Counted from the first letter of the stretch, positions 27,078-37,125 are shown. The stretch: 64,000 nt of DNA from Planctomycetia bacterium (GCA_016191115.1 JACPPG010000015.1:83802-147801), one strand, 5' to 3'. Program-made: numbers and translations. Notes: generated from the sequence alone by a model not told the origin.

Positions 27078-28445
27078 TTAGGCGCGGCCGCGCGGCCGCG
27101 GCAGCGCGAGATCCAGCCGTCGCGCGCGGGCGTAGAACGTCGTGCGGCTGACGCCCAGCGCTTCGGCGGCCCGCGACACGTTGCCGGAGCAATCGGCCAG
27201 CGCCTGTTCCAAGAGCCGCCGATCGAAGCCGTCTCGCGACGCGCGGTACAACTGCCGCGACGGTCCGGTCGCGGCCGTGGCAGCCAGCGGCGGCTCCCCG
27301 AGCGATCCCGTCAGCGCCAGCACGTCGATGTCGAACGTGTCGCCGTCGGTGAGAGCCACGGCGCGCTGACAGAGGTTCTCCAGCTCGCGGACATTGCCGG
27401 GCCAGGGATGGCTATTGAGCCACCGCCACACGGCCGGCGACACCTTCAAAGGCGCGCGCCCCTCGCGCCGGCAGTAAAGGTCGAGGAAGTGCCGCACCAA
27501 TACCGGCACATCCTCCAGATGGTCGCGCAGGGGCGGCAGAAAGATCGGCACCACGTTCAGCCGATAGAACAAATCCTCGCGGAACCGGCGCTGCCGCACC
27601 AATTCCGGCAGGTCGGCGTTGGTGGCCGTGACAAACCGCACGTCCAGGCGGACCACGCGGCGCGCGCCCAGCGGCAGAATCTCCCCCTCCTGAACCACGC
27701 GGAGGATCTTCCCTTGCAGCGTCGGATCAAGGTCCTGCACCTCGTCGAAAAAGCACGTCCCGCCGTCGGCCTGGGCCAGCAGTCCATCGCGGTCGCTGTC
27801 GGCGCCGGTGAAGGCGCCCTTGCGATAGCCGAACAGCTCGCTCTCCAGCAAGGACGGCGGGATCGCGCTGCAGTTGATGTTCACGAGCGCCTTGTCGCGC
27901 CGCGGGCTCTGCTCGTGCAGTAACCGCGCGACGAGTTCCTTGCCCGTGCCCGTCTCGCCCAACAAGAGCACCGGCGCGCGGGTTACGGCGGCCTTGGCCA
28001 CCAGCCGGCGGAGGTTCTCAATCGGCTCGGCCGACCCCACCAGCCGCGACGACGAGGCCACGAGCGCCAATTGATCCTGCAATCGACGCCGCTGGTCGAG
28101 CAGCTCCTGCTCGCGCGCCATCAGGATGCACGTCCGCTCGACCTCGGTGAAATCCAAGGGGCTAAGCAAGTAGTCGAAGGCCCCCCGCTTCATCGCCTCG
28201 ACCGCCATCCGCGTGTTCCGGTCCGACGTGATGATCGTGACGCAACAATCGGGGTTGCGCTCCCGCAGCGTGCGGATCAATTCGAGGCCGTGCGGGTGCA
28301 GGCCGACAAAAGCGGCGTCAAAGGGCTCGCGCGCGGCAACGGCGAAGGGGTCCGCATCAGCCGGCAGGATGACGTTCGCGTGGCTCCGCTCGGCGAGGTA
28401 GCGGTGGAGGTCCTTCTCCTCGTCGTTGAAGTGAAAGATACGCAT
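27078..28445 (-). CDS. Sigma-54-dependent (NtrC-type) response regulator with degenerate receiver domain
   Basis: AAA+ GETGTGKELVARLLHEQS, ESELFGYRKGAFTGA, Fis-type C-terminal HTH; receiver lacks canonical Asp and Lys. Confidence 0.93.
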   Translation of the reverse strand: MRIFHFNDEEKDLHRYLAERSHANVILPADADPFAVAAREPFDAAFVGLHPHGLELIRTLRERNPDCCVTIITSDRNTRMAVEAMKRGAFDYLLSPLDFTEVERTCILMAREQELLDQRRRLQDQLALVASSSRLVGSAEPIENLRRLVAKAAVTRAPVLLLGETGTGKELVARLLHEQSPRRDKALVNINCSAIPPSLLESELFGYRKGAFTGADSDRDGLLAQADGGTCFFDEVQDLDPTLQGKILRVVQEGEILPLGARRVVRLDVRFVTATNADLPELVRQRRFREDLFYRLNVVPIFLPPLRDHLEDVPVLVRHFLDLYCRREGRAPLKVSPAVWRWLNSHPWPGNVRELENLCQRAVALTDGDTFDIDVLALTGSLGEPPLAATAATGPSRQLYRASRDGFDRRLLEQALADCSGNVSRAAEALGVSRTTFYARARRLDLALPRPRGRA

Positions 28446-28695
28446 GCAGTGTTGTGCGGAATCTGGACACTGAACACTAAACTGTCAGTATATCTGAACA
28501 CATTGGGCTTTGCACGGGGCTGTGGGTTAGGCCGCAAGCGCGCGACTTTGCCGCGCGGAAACCCTTTGTAATCCATTGCAGAGATTGATATTAAGATGTC
28601 GCGCTCCAAAGTGCGCGGGCACCGCCGGAATGGGCTTTGCTCCCATGCGCGGCCGCGCTCGGCTCAGTGATCTCAGTCAACGTGCGTTTCCGACC

Positions 28696-29937
28696 ATGCC
28701 CCTGCGGCTCCTGAAGTTTGCCCTCAGCCGCCAGTATCGCGAGCCGCGGATGTTCCGCGCGCACGACCGGCTGCGCGACCGGTACGACGCCGTGATCATC
28801 GGGGCCGGCGGGCACGGCCTGGCGGCGGCCTACTATCTGGCGCGCGACTATGGCATGACCGACGTCGCCGTGCTCGACAAAGGGTACATCGGCGGGGGCA
28901 ATACCGGCCGCAACACGGCCATCGTCCGCTCGAACTACCTGACGGTCGAGGGCGTGCGGTTCTACGACGAGAGCGTGCGGCTCTTTTCGCGCCTTTCGCA
29001 AGACCTCGACCTGAACATCTTCTACTCCGAGCGCGGCCACTTCACGCTCGCCCACACCGAGAGCACTCTCCGCACCATGCGGTGGCGGGCCGAAGTGAAC
29101 AAGCACCTGGGCGTCAACAGCTTCGTGATCGCGCCGCGGGAGATCAAGCGCATCTGCCCCTCGATCGATCTCGACTGCGGCGGCCACATGCCGATCACCG
29201 GCGCGCTTTACCATCCGCCCGGCGCCATCGTCCGGCACGACGCGGTCGCTTGGGGCTACGGCCGCGAGGCCGATCGGCGGGGCGTCGAGATTCACCAGCA
29301 GACCGCCGTCACTGCGATTGACGTCAAGAATGACCAGGTCGTCGGCGTCGAGACAAGCCGCGGATACATCAGGACTAGCCGCGTGCTGTCGGCCGTCGCC
29401 GGCTACACGCCGCGGATCACCAAGATGGTCGGCCTGCGCACGCCGATCACCGTGCAACCCTTGCAGGCCTGCGTCACCGAGCCGTTGAAGCCGTGGTTGG
29501 ACAGCATCATCGTGTCGGCGAACTTGCACCTGTACGTCAGCCAATCGTCGCGCGGCGAGCTAGTGATGGGGGCCTCGCTCGATCCGTACGAGCTGCACTC
29601 CGAGCGATCGACGCTCGATTTCGTCGAGGGTCTGGCCGACCACTTGCTCCAGTTATTCCCCTTCTTGAGCGACGTGAAGGTGAACCGGCAGTGGGCCGGC
29701 ATGTCCGACATGACGCCCGACTTCTCGCCGATCATGGGCACGACGCCCATCCGCGGCTTTTATCTGGACGCCGGCTGGGGCACGTGGGGCTTCAAGGCCA
29801 CGCCCGTCTGCGGCACGACGATGGCCTACACCGTGGCCAACGACTGTAACCACGAGCTGATCGCCGCCTTCAATCTGTCGCGCTTCGAGGAGTACGAGCT
29901 GGTGGGCGAGAAGGGGGCTGCCTCGGTCGGGCATTAG
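28696..29937 (+). CDS. mgdA: N-methylglutamate dehydrogenase subunit A / sarcosine oxidase beta-like FAD oxidoreductase
   Basis: YDAVIIGAGGHGLAAAYYLARDYG, YIGGGNTGRNTAIVRSNYLT, GFYLDAGWGTWGFKATP; first gene of a SoxBDAG-like set followed by gmaS and mgsABC. Confidence 0.85.
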   Translation: MPLRLLKFALSRQYREPRMFRAHDRLRDRYDAVIIGAGGHGLAAAYYLARDYGMTDVAVLDKGYIGGGNTGRNTAIVRSNYLTVEGVRFYDESVRLFSRLSQDLDLNIFYSERGHFTLAHTESTLRTMRWRAEVNKHLGVNSFVIAPREIKRICPSIDLDCGGHMPITGALYHPPGAIVRHDAVAWGYGREADRRGVEIHQQTAVTAIDVKNDQVVGVETSRGYIRTSRVLSAVAGYTPRITKMVGLRTPITVQPLQACVTEPLKPWLDSIIVSANLHLYVSQSSRGELVMGASLDPYELHSERSTLDFVEGLADHLLQLFPFLSDVKVNRQWAGMSDMTPDFSPIMGTTPIRGFYLDAGWGTWGFKATPVCGTTMAYTVANDCNHELIAAFNLSRFEEYELVGEKGAASVGH

Positions 29938-29942
29938 ACGCG

Positions 29943-30209
29943 ATGAAATTGCTTCGCTGTCCCATCAACGGCCTTCGCCCGCTGCAGGAATTCCTGTTTG
30001 GCGGCGAGCTGCGCGACATGCCCGACCCGGCGGTAGCCACCGACCGCCAGTGGGCCGACTACGTCTTCAACCGGCAGGGCGAGCCGGGCATCCGTAAGGA
30101 ATGGTGGTACCACCTCGCCAGCGGCACCTGGTTCATCGCCGAGCGCGACAACGCGAAGGACGTTATTCTCCGCACTTACTTGTACGGCGCCGGAGGGCAA
30201 GACGCATGA
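29943..30209 (+). CDS. mgdB: N-methylglutamate dehydrogenase subunit B / sarcosine oxidase delta-like
   Basis: MKLLRCPINGLRPLQEFLFGGELRDMPDP...RKEWWYHLASGTWFIAERDNAKDVIL. Confidence 0.85.
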   Translation: MKLLRCPINGLRPLQEFLFGGELRDMPDPAVATDRQWADYVFNRQGEPGIRKEWWYHLASGTWFIAERDNAKDVILRTYLYGAGGQDA

Positions 30210-33133
30210 GCCTGCGCCGATTGCCCGAGCAGCCGCGCGAGTGGATCGACCGCGGCCAGTCGCTGCGATTCGATTTCGAGGGACGGTCGTACGACGGCTT
30301 CGCCGGCGACACGCTCACGAGCGCGCTGGCCGCCCACGGCGTACACGTGCTGGGCCGCAGCTTCAAATATCATCGCCCCCGCGGCATTTGCAGCCTGGCG
30401 AACCACGACGTCAACGCGCTTGTGCAAAACGGCAGCAACACGAACGTGCGGGCCGACGTGCTGGAGCTCGCCGCCGGCGCGAGTTATCGCGCGGTCAACA
30501 CGTTCGGCGGGCTGGCGCGCGATCGGGCACGGCTCCTCGACCGTTTTGGCGCGTTTCTGCCCGTCGGCTTTTACTACAAGACGTTCCACCGCCCACGCCG
30601 CTGGTTCCCGTTCTTCGAGCGGCGGATGCGCGCGCTGGCCGGCCTGGGCGCGATCCGCCCGGATGCGCCGCGCCGGCGCACGCCCAAACGCTACGATTTC
30701 TGCGACGTGCTGGTGATCGGCGCCGGGCCGTCGGGGCTGGCGGCGGCCACGGCGGCGGCCGACTGCGGCGCGAAAGCCGTGGTCGTGGACGAGCAACGAC
30801 GACCGGGCGGAAGCCTCAACTATCAATGTGTCGCCGGCCCGGGCTCGGAGAACGACGCCGCCGATCTCCTGCGGCAAGCGGCGTCGCGGTCGAATGTCGA
30901 CATCCGCCCCGACACAGTCGCCGCCGGCTGCTACGCCGATTGCTTTGTCGCATTGGTCGACGCAAAACGGCTCACGAAGATGCGTGCCCGGAGCATTGTC
31001 ATGGCCACCGGTGCCTTCGAGCAGCCGGCGGTGTTCGGCAATAACGACCTGCCGGGCGTCATTCTGGCCACGGCCGCGCAGCGGTTGATTCATCTTTTCG
31101 CTGTGCGCCCGTTCGACCGTTGTGTGGTACTGGCCGCCAACAGCGATGGCTATCGGGCGGCCCTCGATCTGGCCGGCGCCGGCGTGCGCGTGGCGGCGAT
31201 CGTCGACCTGCGTCCAGACGGCGAGACAGGCGCCCTGGCCGACGAAGTCTCGCGGGCGAAAATTCGCACCTGCGTAAGCCACGCAGTTTATCAGGCGATT
31301 CCGGCCGCGGGGCTGCGAGGCATTCGCGCCGCGGTGGTCTGCCCGCTAGCCGCCGACGGCACGCCGGAACCCCAGCAGGCCTTCGACATCGCCTGCGACG
31401 GCATCGCCATGAGCGTCGGTTGGGCGCCGGCCGATGGGCCGTTCTGCCAGGCGGGCGGCCGTATGCAATGGTCCGACGCGCTCCAGCAGTTTGTTCCGCG
31501 GTCGGCGCCGGAGGGCATCTTCGTCGCCGGGCGGCTCAACGGGATTTACGCGCTCGACGACAGAATTCTTGATGGCCGGCGGGCGGGCCTGGCGGCGGCC
31601 GCGTTTCTCGGCCTGCACTCTGCTCCGCTTCCGCCGGAAGTCGCACGGCCTGCCGCGTCGCCGAACCACCCTTACCCCATCGTGCCGCACCCACACGCCA
31701 AGAGCTTCGTCGACCTGGACGAGGACGTGCAGTACAAGGACCTCGTCCACTCGGTGCAGGAAGGGTTCGACCAGGTCGAGCTGGCCAAGCGGTATTCCAC
31801 GTTCGGCATGGGCCCCAGCCAGGGGAAGCTGGCCAACACAAACGCCATGCGGATCATCGCGCGGGCCAACGGAAAGACCGTCGCCGAGACGGGCGTGCCG
31901 CGTTCGCGGCCGTTCTTCCATCCCGTGCCGCTTGCACACCTGGCCGGCCGTGGGTTCCACCCGCAAAGACGCACCCCGCTACATGAACGGCACGTCCAGG
32001 CCGGCGCCGTCTTCATGCCGGCCGGCGACTGGCTGCGGCCCGCCTACTATGCGCCCGAGGGAGAGCGCCGCGCACAAGCGATTCGTGCCGAGGCGCTCGC
32101 CGTCCGAAGCGCCGTCGGCCTGATCGATATCGGCACGCTCGGCAAGCTGGAAATCATCGGCCCCGACGCCGCCGCCTTCCTCGAACGAGTCTACACCGGC
32201 AAGTTCGCGAACCTGCCCGTCGGCGCGATGCGGTACGCGCTTGCGTGCGACGAATCGGGCGTCATCATCGACGACGGAACGGTCGCGCGCTTGGCCGACG
32301 ATCGGTTCTACGTGACCACGACCACCACCGCCTCGGCGAGCGTGTATCGCGAGATGCAGCGGTGGGCCATCATCTGGAAACTCAACGTCACTATCGCGAA
32401 CGTCACAGGCAGTTTCGCCGGCGTGAACGTGGCTGGCCCGCTCTCGCGACGGATTCTGCAAACGCTCACCGACGCGGACTGCTCGGCCGGGGCGATTCCC
32501 TATCAGGCCGTGCGATCGGCCACCGTGGCCGGCGTGACCGCGCGATTGATGCGGGTCGGCTTCGTCGGCGAGCTGGGCTACGAGATTCACGTGCCGGCCT
32601 ACGGCGCGCGGCGGGTGTGGGACGCGCTCGTCGACGCCGGGCGCCCGCACGGCATCCGCCCCTTCGGCGTCGAGGCGCAGCGCCTGCTGCGGCTGGAGAA
32701 GGGGCACGTGATCGTCAGCCAGGACACCGACGGCTTGACCAATCCGTTCGAGGCGCAGCTTGCGTGGGCCGTCAAGAGCGACAAGCCGTTCTTCGTCGGC
32801 GGGCGGAGCCTGGAGATTCTCAAGCGCAAGCCGCTATCGCGGAAGCTGGTCGGCTTTACGCTAGCGACCGAGGACCTGCGAGAGCGCGAAGCGGTGCAGG
32901 AGTGCCATTTGATCATCGCCGGCGGCCATATTGCCGGCCGCGTCACGTCGATCGGCTGTAGCGCTGTGCTCGGCCAGACGATCGGCCTGGCGTACGTTCG
33001 GCCGGAGATGGCGGCCGTCGGCTCGCCGCTTTCGATCCGCGTGGACGACGGCCGCATGGTCCCGGCGACCGTCGCGAGGACCCCGTTTTACGATCCAAAG
33101 AACGAACGACAGACGCTTGCGTATTGCTGCTAA
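30206..33133 (+). CDS. mgdC: N-methylglutamate dehydrogenase subunit C / sarcosine oxidase alpha-like (FAD/NAD plus GcvT-like domains)
   Basis: Start MSLRRLPEQPREWIDRGQSLRFDFEGRSYDGFAGDTLTSAL; LVIGAGPSGLAAATAAADCGA; C-terminal aminomethyltransferase-like RVGFVGELGYEIHVPA. Confidence 0.88.
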   Translation: MSLRRLPEQPREWIDRGQSLRFDFEGRSYDGFAGDTLTSALAAHGVHVLGRSFKYHRPRGICSLANHDVNALVQNGSNTNVRADVLELAAGASYRAVNTFGGLARDRARLLDRFGAFLPVGFYYKTFHRPRRWFPFFERRMRALAGLGAIRPDAPRRRTPKRYDFCDVLVIGAGPSGLAAATAAADCGAKAVVVDEQRRPGGSLNYQCVAGPGSENDAADLLRQAASRSNVDIRPDTVAAGCYADCFVALVDAKRLTKMRARSIVMATGAFEQPAVFGNNDLPGVILATAAQRLIHLFAVRPFDRCVVLAANSDGYRAALDLAGAGVRVAAIVDLRPDGETGALADEVSRAKIRTCVSHAVYQAIPAAGLRGIRAAVVCPLAADGTPEPQQAFDIACDGIAMSVGWAPADGPFCQAGGRMQWSDALQQFVPRSAPEGIFVAGRLNGIYALDDRILDGRRAGLAAAAFLGLHSAPLPPEVARPAASPNHPYPIVPHPHAKSFVDLDEDVQYKDLVHSVQEGFDQVELAKRYSTFGMGPSQGKLANTNAMRIIARANGKTVAETGVPRSRPFFHPVPLAHLAGRGFHPQRRTPLHERHVQAGAVFMPAGDWLRPAYYAPEGERRAQAIRAEALAVRSAVGLIDIGTLGKLEIIGPDAAAFLERVYTGKFANLPVGAMRYALACDESGVIIDDGTVARLADDRFYVTTTTTASASVYREMQRWAIIWKLNVTIANVTGSFAGVNVAGPLSRRILQTLTDADCSAGAIPYQAVRSATVAGVTARLMRVGFVGELGYEIHVPAYGARRVWDALVDAGRPHGIRPFGVEAQRLLRLEKGHVIVSQDTDGLTNPFEAQLAWAVKSDKPFFVGGRSLEILKRKPLSRKLVGFTLATEDLREREAVQECHLIIAGGHIAGRVTSIGCSAVLGQTIGLAYVRPEMAAVGSPLSIRVDDGRMVPATVARTPFYDPKNERQTLAYCC

Positions 33134-33134
33134 C

Positions 33135-33800
33135 ATGCTCGACACGCCGCTACGACTGAGTCCGTTGCACGAGGCAATCGAAGGTCTTCGTCCGACGTGG
33201 GGCGAGCTCCATCACATGCCGGTGGCGTCGCGATTTGCGGATGCCACAAACGAGCGAGCCCAGGCCGAGAAGCTCGCCTTGTGCGACGCGAGTGCCTTAC
33301 CGCGGACGACGCTCAAGGGGCCGGGCGCGGCGGACGTTCTGCGCGGCGTCGACGTCCCGGCCGCGATCTTCGGGGTCACGGTTTTCGACCACGGCGGCCT
33401 GGTCGCGCGCACCGGTGCGGCGGAGCTCTTCGTGGAAGATGGCCCCGGCGGCGGCACGGTTGCCAGCCTCACATCGGCTCTCGACCACGGCCCGGCCGGC
33501 GTCTACGAGGTCCCGCGACAAGATGCCTCACTGCTACTGAGCGGAACGCAGGCCGCGGAGGTGTTGCTCGAAACGTGCGGCTATGATTTCCGGCAGCCGG
33601 CCGGGCAACTAGTGATGACCCGCGTTGCCGGCGTCTCCTGTGCGGTGCTGGCCCGCCGGCTTAACGGCATCCGGGCGTTCCAGCTCTGGCTCGATGGCAC
33701 GTACGGCGTTTATCTTTGGGAGACGTTACTGGAAATCGTCCGCGAGGCGCGCGGCGATGTCGTTGGATTGGCCGTGTTCTATCCCGAGCTCGCCAATTAG
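33135..33800 (+). CDS. mgdD: N-methylglutamate dehydrogenase subunit D / sarcosine oxidase gamma-like
   Basis: 221 aa; [29 protein letters not shown]; SoxG-like position and length. Confidence 0.78.
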   Translation: MLDTPLRLSPLHEAIEGLRPTWGELHHMPVASRFADATNERAQAEKLALCDASALPRTTLKGPGAADVLRGVDVPAAIFGVTVFDHGGLVARTGAAELFVEDGPGGGTVASLTSALDHGPAGVYEVPRQDASLLLSGTQAAEVLLETCGYDFRQPAGQLVMTRVAGVSCAVLARRLNGIRAFQLWLDGTYGVYLWETLLEIVREARGDVVGLAVFYPELAN

Positions 33801-33829
33801 CGCATGAATCCTGCCAAGAGGGTCGACAC

Positions 33830-35164
33830 ATGACGGCACAAGAAGCGGTCGCGTTTCTGAAAGAAAAGAACGTCACGCTCGTGCTCGCGCAGTTCGTCGA
33901 CATCCACGGCGTGGCCAAGGCCAAGGCCGTGCCGGTCGACCACTTCCGCGACATCCTCGAAGACGGCGCCGGCTTCGCGGGCTTTGCCGTGTGGGGTCTC
34001 GGGCAGGAGCCGCACGATCCCGACTATATGGCCGTCGGCGATCTGGCGACCTTGTCGCTCGTGCCGTGGCAGCCGGGCTACGCGCGGATCGTCTGCAACG
34101 GCCGCGTGCGCGGGAAGCCGTGGCCCTTCGACACGCGCTACATCTTGCAGCAGCAGGCGGCCCGCCTGGCCGAGCGCGGCTGGACGATGAACACGGGCCT
34201 CGAGCCCGAGTTCATGCTGCTCGCGCGGCGGGCGGACGGCACGTGCGGCCCCGCCGACGCCACGGACGCCCTGGAAAAGCCGTGCTACGACTACAAAGGG
34301 CTGTCGCGCAGCCGGGCCTTTCTGGAAAAGCTGGTTCAGGCGCTATTGGGCGTCGGCATCGACGTCTATCAGATCGACCACGAGGACGCCAACGGGCAGT
34401 TCGAGATCAACTTCACGTTCGCGGACGCCGTGACCTCGGCAGACCGGATGATCTTTTTCCGCATGGCCGCCGGCGAGATCGCCCGCGAGTGCGGCGCGAT
34501 CTGCACGTTCATGCCCAAGCCGCTCTCGACGCGGACCGGCAGCGGCATGCACATGCACATCTCGCTATCGGACGCGGGCGGCAAGAACCTGTTTTTGGAC
34601 CCGACGGACCGCCGCTCGCTCGGGCTGTCGACGCTGGCTTACCAGTTTCTGGGCGGGCTGTTGGCCCATGCGCCGGCGCTTGCGGCGCTGGTCGCACCGA
34701 GCGTCAATTCGTACAAGCGGCTCGTGGTCGGGCGGTCGCTGTCGGGGGCCACCTGGGCGCCGGCCTTCATTTCCTACGGCGACAACAATCGCACCTCGAT
34801 GGTCCGCGTTCCCTTCGGCCGGATCGAGCTGCGGCTGGCCGATTCGAGCGCGAATCCGTACCTGGCCACCGCTGCCACGATCGCGGCGGGCTTGGACGGC
34901 ATCGCCCGCTCGCTCGATCCGGGCGAGCCGCACAACTTCAACCACTACACGGCCTCGCCCTCGGAGCTGGCCGAGAAGGGGATCAAGGTGCTGCCGCAGT
35001 CGCTTGTCGAGGCGCTCGACGCCCTGCAGGCCGACACGCTCTTCAGCACGACCCTGGGCGAGGCGTTCATCGAGGAATTCATCCGGCTGAAGCGGATGGA
35101 GTGGGTCGAGTACCAGCGGCACGTGTCGGACTGGGAAGTGCAGAGATACCTGGAGTTCTTCTGA
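33830..35164 (+). CDS. gmaS: Glutamine synthetase-family protein, probable gamma-glutamylmethylamide synthetase (GMAS/GlnT type)
   Basis: [105 protein letters not shown]; placed between mgd and mgs genes. Confidence 0.85.
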   Translation: MTAQEAVAFLKEKNVTLVLAQFVDIHGVAKAKAVPVDHFRDILEDGAGFAGFAVWGLGQEPHDPDYMAVGDLATLSLVPWQPGYARIVCNGRVRGKPWPFDTRYILQQQAARLAERGWTMNTGLEPEFMLLARRADGTCGPADATDALEKPCYDYKGLSRSRAFLEKLVQALLGVGIDVYQIDHEDANGQFEINFTFADAVTSADRMIFFRMAAGEIARECGAICTFMPKPLSTRTGSGMHMHISLSDAGGKNLFLDPTDRRSLGLSTLAYQFLGGLLAHAPALAALVAPSVNSYKRLVVGRSLSGATWAPAFISYGDNNRTSMVRVPFGRIELRLADSSANPYLATAATIAAGLDGIARSLDPGEPHNFNHYTASPSELAEKGIKVLPQSLVEALDALQADTLFSTTLGEAFIEEFIRLKRMEWVEYQRHVSDWEVQRYLEFF

Positions 35165-35165
35165 C

Positions 35166-35256
35166 GTTGAAAAAAGGGGGACTGGCTCCGAGCTATGGCA
35201 ATCGTCCGGCAGCACTTCCCCTCGTCACGGCGAGGTGCCTGTCCCCCTTTTTCAAC
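35166..35256. repeat. Hairpin GTTGAAAAAAGGGGGACTGGCTCC / GGTGCCTGTCCCCCTTTTTCAAC immediately after the gmaS stop
   Basis: Left arm 35166-~35189, right arm ~35234-35256; shares the CTGGCTC...GTGCCTG core with families 1 and 2. Confidence 0.85.
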
Positions 35257-35290
35257 TTTCAACCGAGCGAAATCGACGGAGTAGGATTCG

Positions 35291-36187
35291 ATGTGTGGAA
35301 TCATCGGTCTGTTGGTAAAAGACGCCGGCTCTCGCGATAGCCTGGGCACATTGATGGCGCCCATGTTCGACTGCATGGCGGAGCGTGGACCTGATTCCGC
35401 GGGGCTGGCGGTGTTCGGCGCGCCGGTCGATGGCTCGCTGCGGCGATACAGCTTGTTCGTGGGCGATCGAGGCTACGACTGGCCGGCATTTCACGACGCA
35501 TTCAAGGAGCAGACCGGCTTCGACGGCGACCTGCGCCCGACTGAGAACCACGCCGTGCTCGTTTCCGCGATCGAGCCGCCGCGCTTCCGCCAATGGCTGG
35601 CCGAATGCGATCCGGCGCCGCACTTGCTCTCGGTAGGGCGGGCGATCGACGTCTACAAGGACGAAGGCTTTCCCACGGAAGTCGCGCGGCGATACCACTT
35701 CGCCGAAATGCAGGGGAGCCATTGCGTCGGTCATACGCGGATGGCGACCGAGTCGGCCGTGTCGCCGGCCCACGCCCATCCGTTCACGGCCGGCGAGGAT
35801 TTTTGCCTGGTCCACAATGGATCGCTATCGAACCCCTATATGCTGAGGCGAAAGCTCGAAGCGGAGGGCCTCTGCTTCGAGACCGACAACGACAGCGAGG
35901 CGGCGTGCCGGTACCTCGAATGGAAAATGCGGCAAGGCGAATCGCTCGACGAGGCGATTGAGACCGGCTTTGCCGAGTTGGATGGGTTCTACACGCTGTT
36001 GATCGCCACGGCCGACCAGTTGACGCTGGTGCGGGACGCCTTCGCCTGCAAACCGGCGGTCGTGGCCGAGACCGACGCCTACGTGGCGATCTCCAGCGAG
36101 TTTCGCTCGCTCGCGCACCTGCCGGGCGTGGCGGACGCCAACATCTTCGAGCCGCTGCCGGAGGAGATCTACTCATGGCGGTTGTGA
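35291..36187 (+). CDS. mgsA: Class II glutamine amidotransferase, N-methylglutamate synthase subunit A
   Basis: MCGIIGLLVKD (N-terminal Cys nucleophile), ERGPDSAGLAVFG, GHTRMATES, FCLVHNGSLSNP. Confidence 0.88.
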   Translation: MCGIIGLLVKDAGSRDSLGTLMAPMFDCMAERGPDSAGLAVFGAPVDGSLRRYSLFVGDRGYDWPAFHDAFKEQTGFDGDLRPTENHAVLVSAIEPPRFRQWLAECDPAPHLLSVGRAIDVYKDEGFPTEVARRYHFAEMQGSHCVGHTRMATESAVSPAHAHPFTAGEDFCLVHNGSLSNPYMLRRKLEAEGLCFETDNDSEAACRYLEWKMRQGESLDEAIETGFAELDGFYTLLIATADQLTLVRDAFACKPAVVAETDAYVAISSEFRSLAHLPGVADANIFEPLPEEIYSWRL

Positions 36188-36876
36188 ATAGCGCCGTGCA
36201 ACTCGATCTGGCGAAGAAGAGCGTCCGCGAGCTGAATCAGTTTTTGCACGGAGACCTTGCCGGCCGCGGCATCCAGCGCGTCGAAGTGCTCAATCCGGGC
36301 GGCGTGCACAACCTGGCCGTCGGGCTCGACGCCGACGTGGACGTCGACATTCGCGGCCATGCCGGGTACTTCATCGCCGGCATGAACAAGCAGGCCCGCG
36401 TCACAGTGCACGGCAACGTCGGCTGGAGCGTGGCTGAGAACATCATGTCCGGCGTGGTGCGGGTCCGCGGCAACGCCTCCGAGTGCGCCGCCGCCTCGGG
36501 GCACGGCGGGTTGGTCGTGATCGCGGGAGACGCCTCGAGCCGCTGCGGCATCTCGATGAAGGGATGCGACATCGTCGTCGGCGGCAGCGTCGGACACGTC
36601 TCGGCCTTCATGGCGCAGGCCGGGCGGCTGGTCGTGTGCGGCGACGCCGGCACCGGACTGGGCGATTCGCTCTATGAAGCCGTGATCTACGTCCGCGGCA
36701 AGATCCGCTCATTGGGCGCCGACGCCCGCGAGGAGCCGATGACCGACGCAGACCGCGCGGTCGTCTCCCGGCTGCTCGACCAGGCGGGCATCAACCACGC
36801 CGCGAGCGAGTTCAAACGTGTCGCCTCGGCCCGCGCGCTCTATCACTGGAATTCCGATGCCCATCAAGCGTATTGA
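36175..36876 (+). CDS. mgsB: GlxC-like / GltS alpha C-terminal (GXGXG) domain protein, N-methylglutamate synthase subunit B
   Basis: Beta-helix GXGXG-type repeats: VRVRGNASECAAASGHGGLVVIAGDASSRCGISMKGCDIVVGGSVGHVSAFMAQAGRLVVCGDAGTGLGDSLYEAVIYVRG. Confidence 0.88.
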   Translation: MAVVNSAVQLDLAKKSVRELNQFLHGDLAGRGIQRVEVLNPGGVHNLAVGLDADVDVDIRGHAGYFIAGMNKQARVTVHGNVGWSVAENIMSGVVRVRGNASECAAASGHGGLVVIAGDASSRCGISMKGCDIVVGGSVGHVSAFMAQAGRLVVCGDAGTGLGDSLYEAVIYVRGKIRSLGADAREEPMTDADRAVVSRLLDQAGINHAASEFKRVASARALYHWNSDAHQAY

Positions 36877-36910
36877 GAACAAGTCGTCAAATTCCGTTCG
36901 GCGGCGGGAT

Positions 36911-37001
36911 CGGGAGGGCGAGGCTCCCGCCGAGCCGCTGCGTGCTGGGAGGACGCGTCGGCGTGGCGGACCTCCGGCTCGGCGGGAGCCTCGCCCTCCC
37001 G
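36911..37001. repeat. Perfect 26-bp hairpin, family 3 (CGGGAGGGCGAGGCTCCCGCCGAGCC)
   Basis: Arms 36911-36936 and 36976-37001; related copies at 39372, 56570 and 62382. Confidence 0.92.
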
Positions 37002-37017
37002 GTCGCATGCACACTGC

Positions 37018-37106
37018 CTGTAGGAGGCGACTCCCGTCGCCGACCAGGGTTGTCAAATGGCCGAGCTATTTCGCAGCACATCGGCGACGGGAGTCGCCTC
37101 CTACAG
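37018..37106. repeat. Perfect 26-bp hairpin, family 4 (CTGTAGGAGGCGACTCCCGTCGCCGA)
   Basis: Arms 37018-37043 and 37081-37106 are exact reverse complements. Confidence 0.92.
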
Positions 37107-37125
37107 CCGTCGCCAGGAGTGACCC

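Noticed and set aside
28446-28695. Sigma-54 -24/-12 promoter upstream of mgdA
   Set aside because: No GG-N10-GC match with acceptable context found on either strand by eye.
28696-33800. Calling the four-gene set plain sarcosine oxidase SoxBDAG
   Set aside because: Immediate linkage to a GMAS/GlnT-type gene and the three N-methylglutamate synthase genes makes N-methylglutamate dehydrogenase the better call, though phylogeny is needed to settle it.
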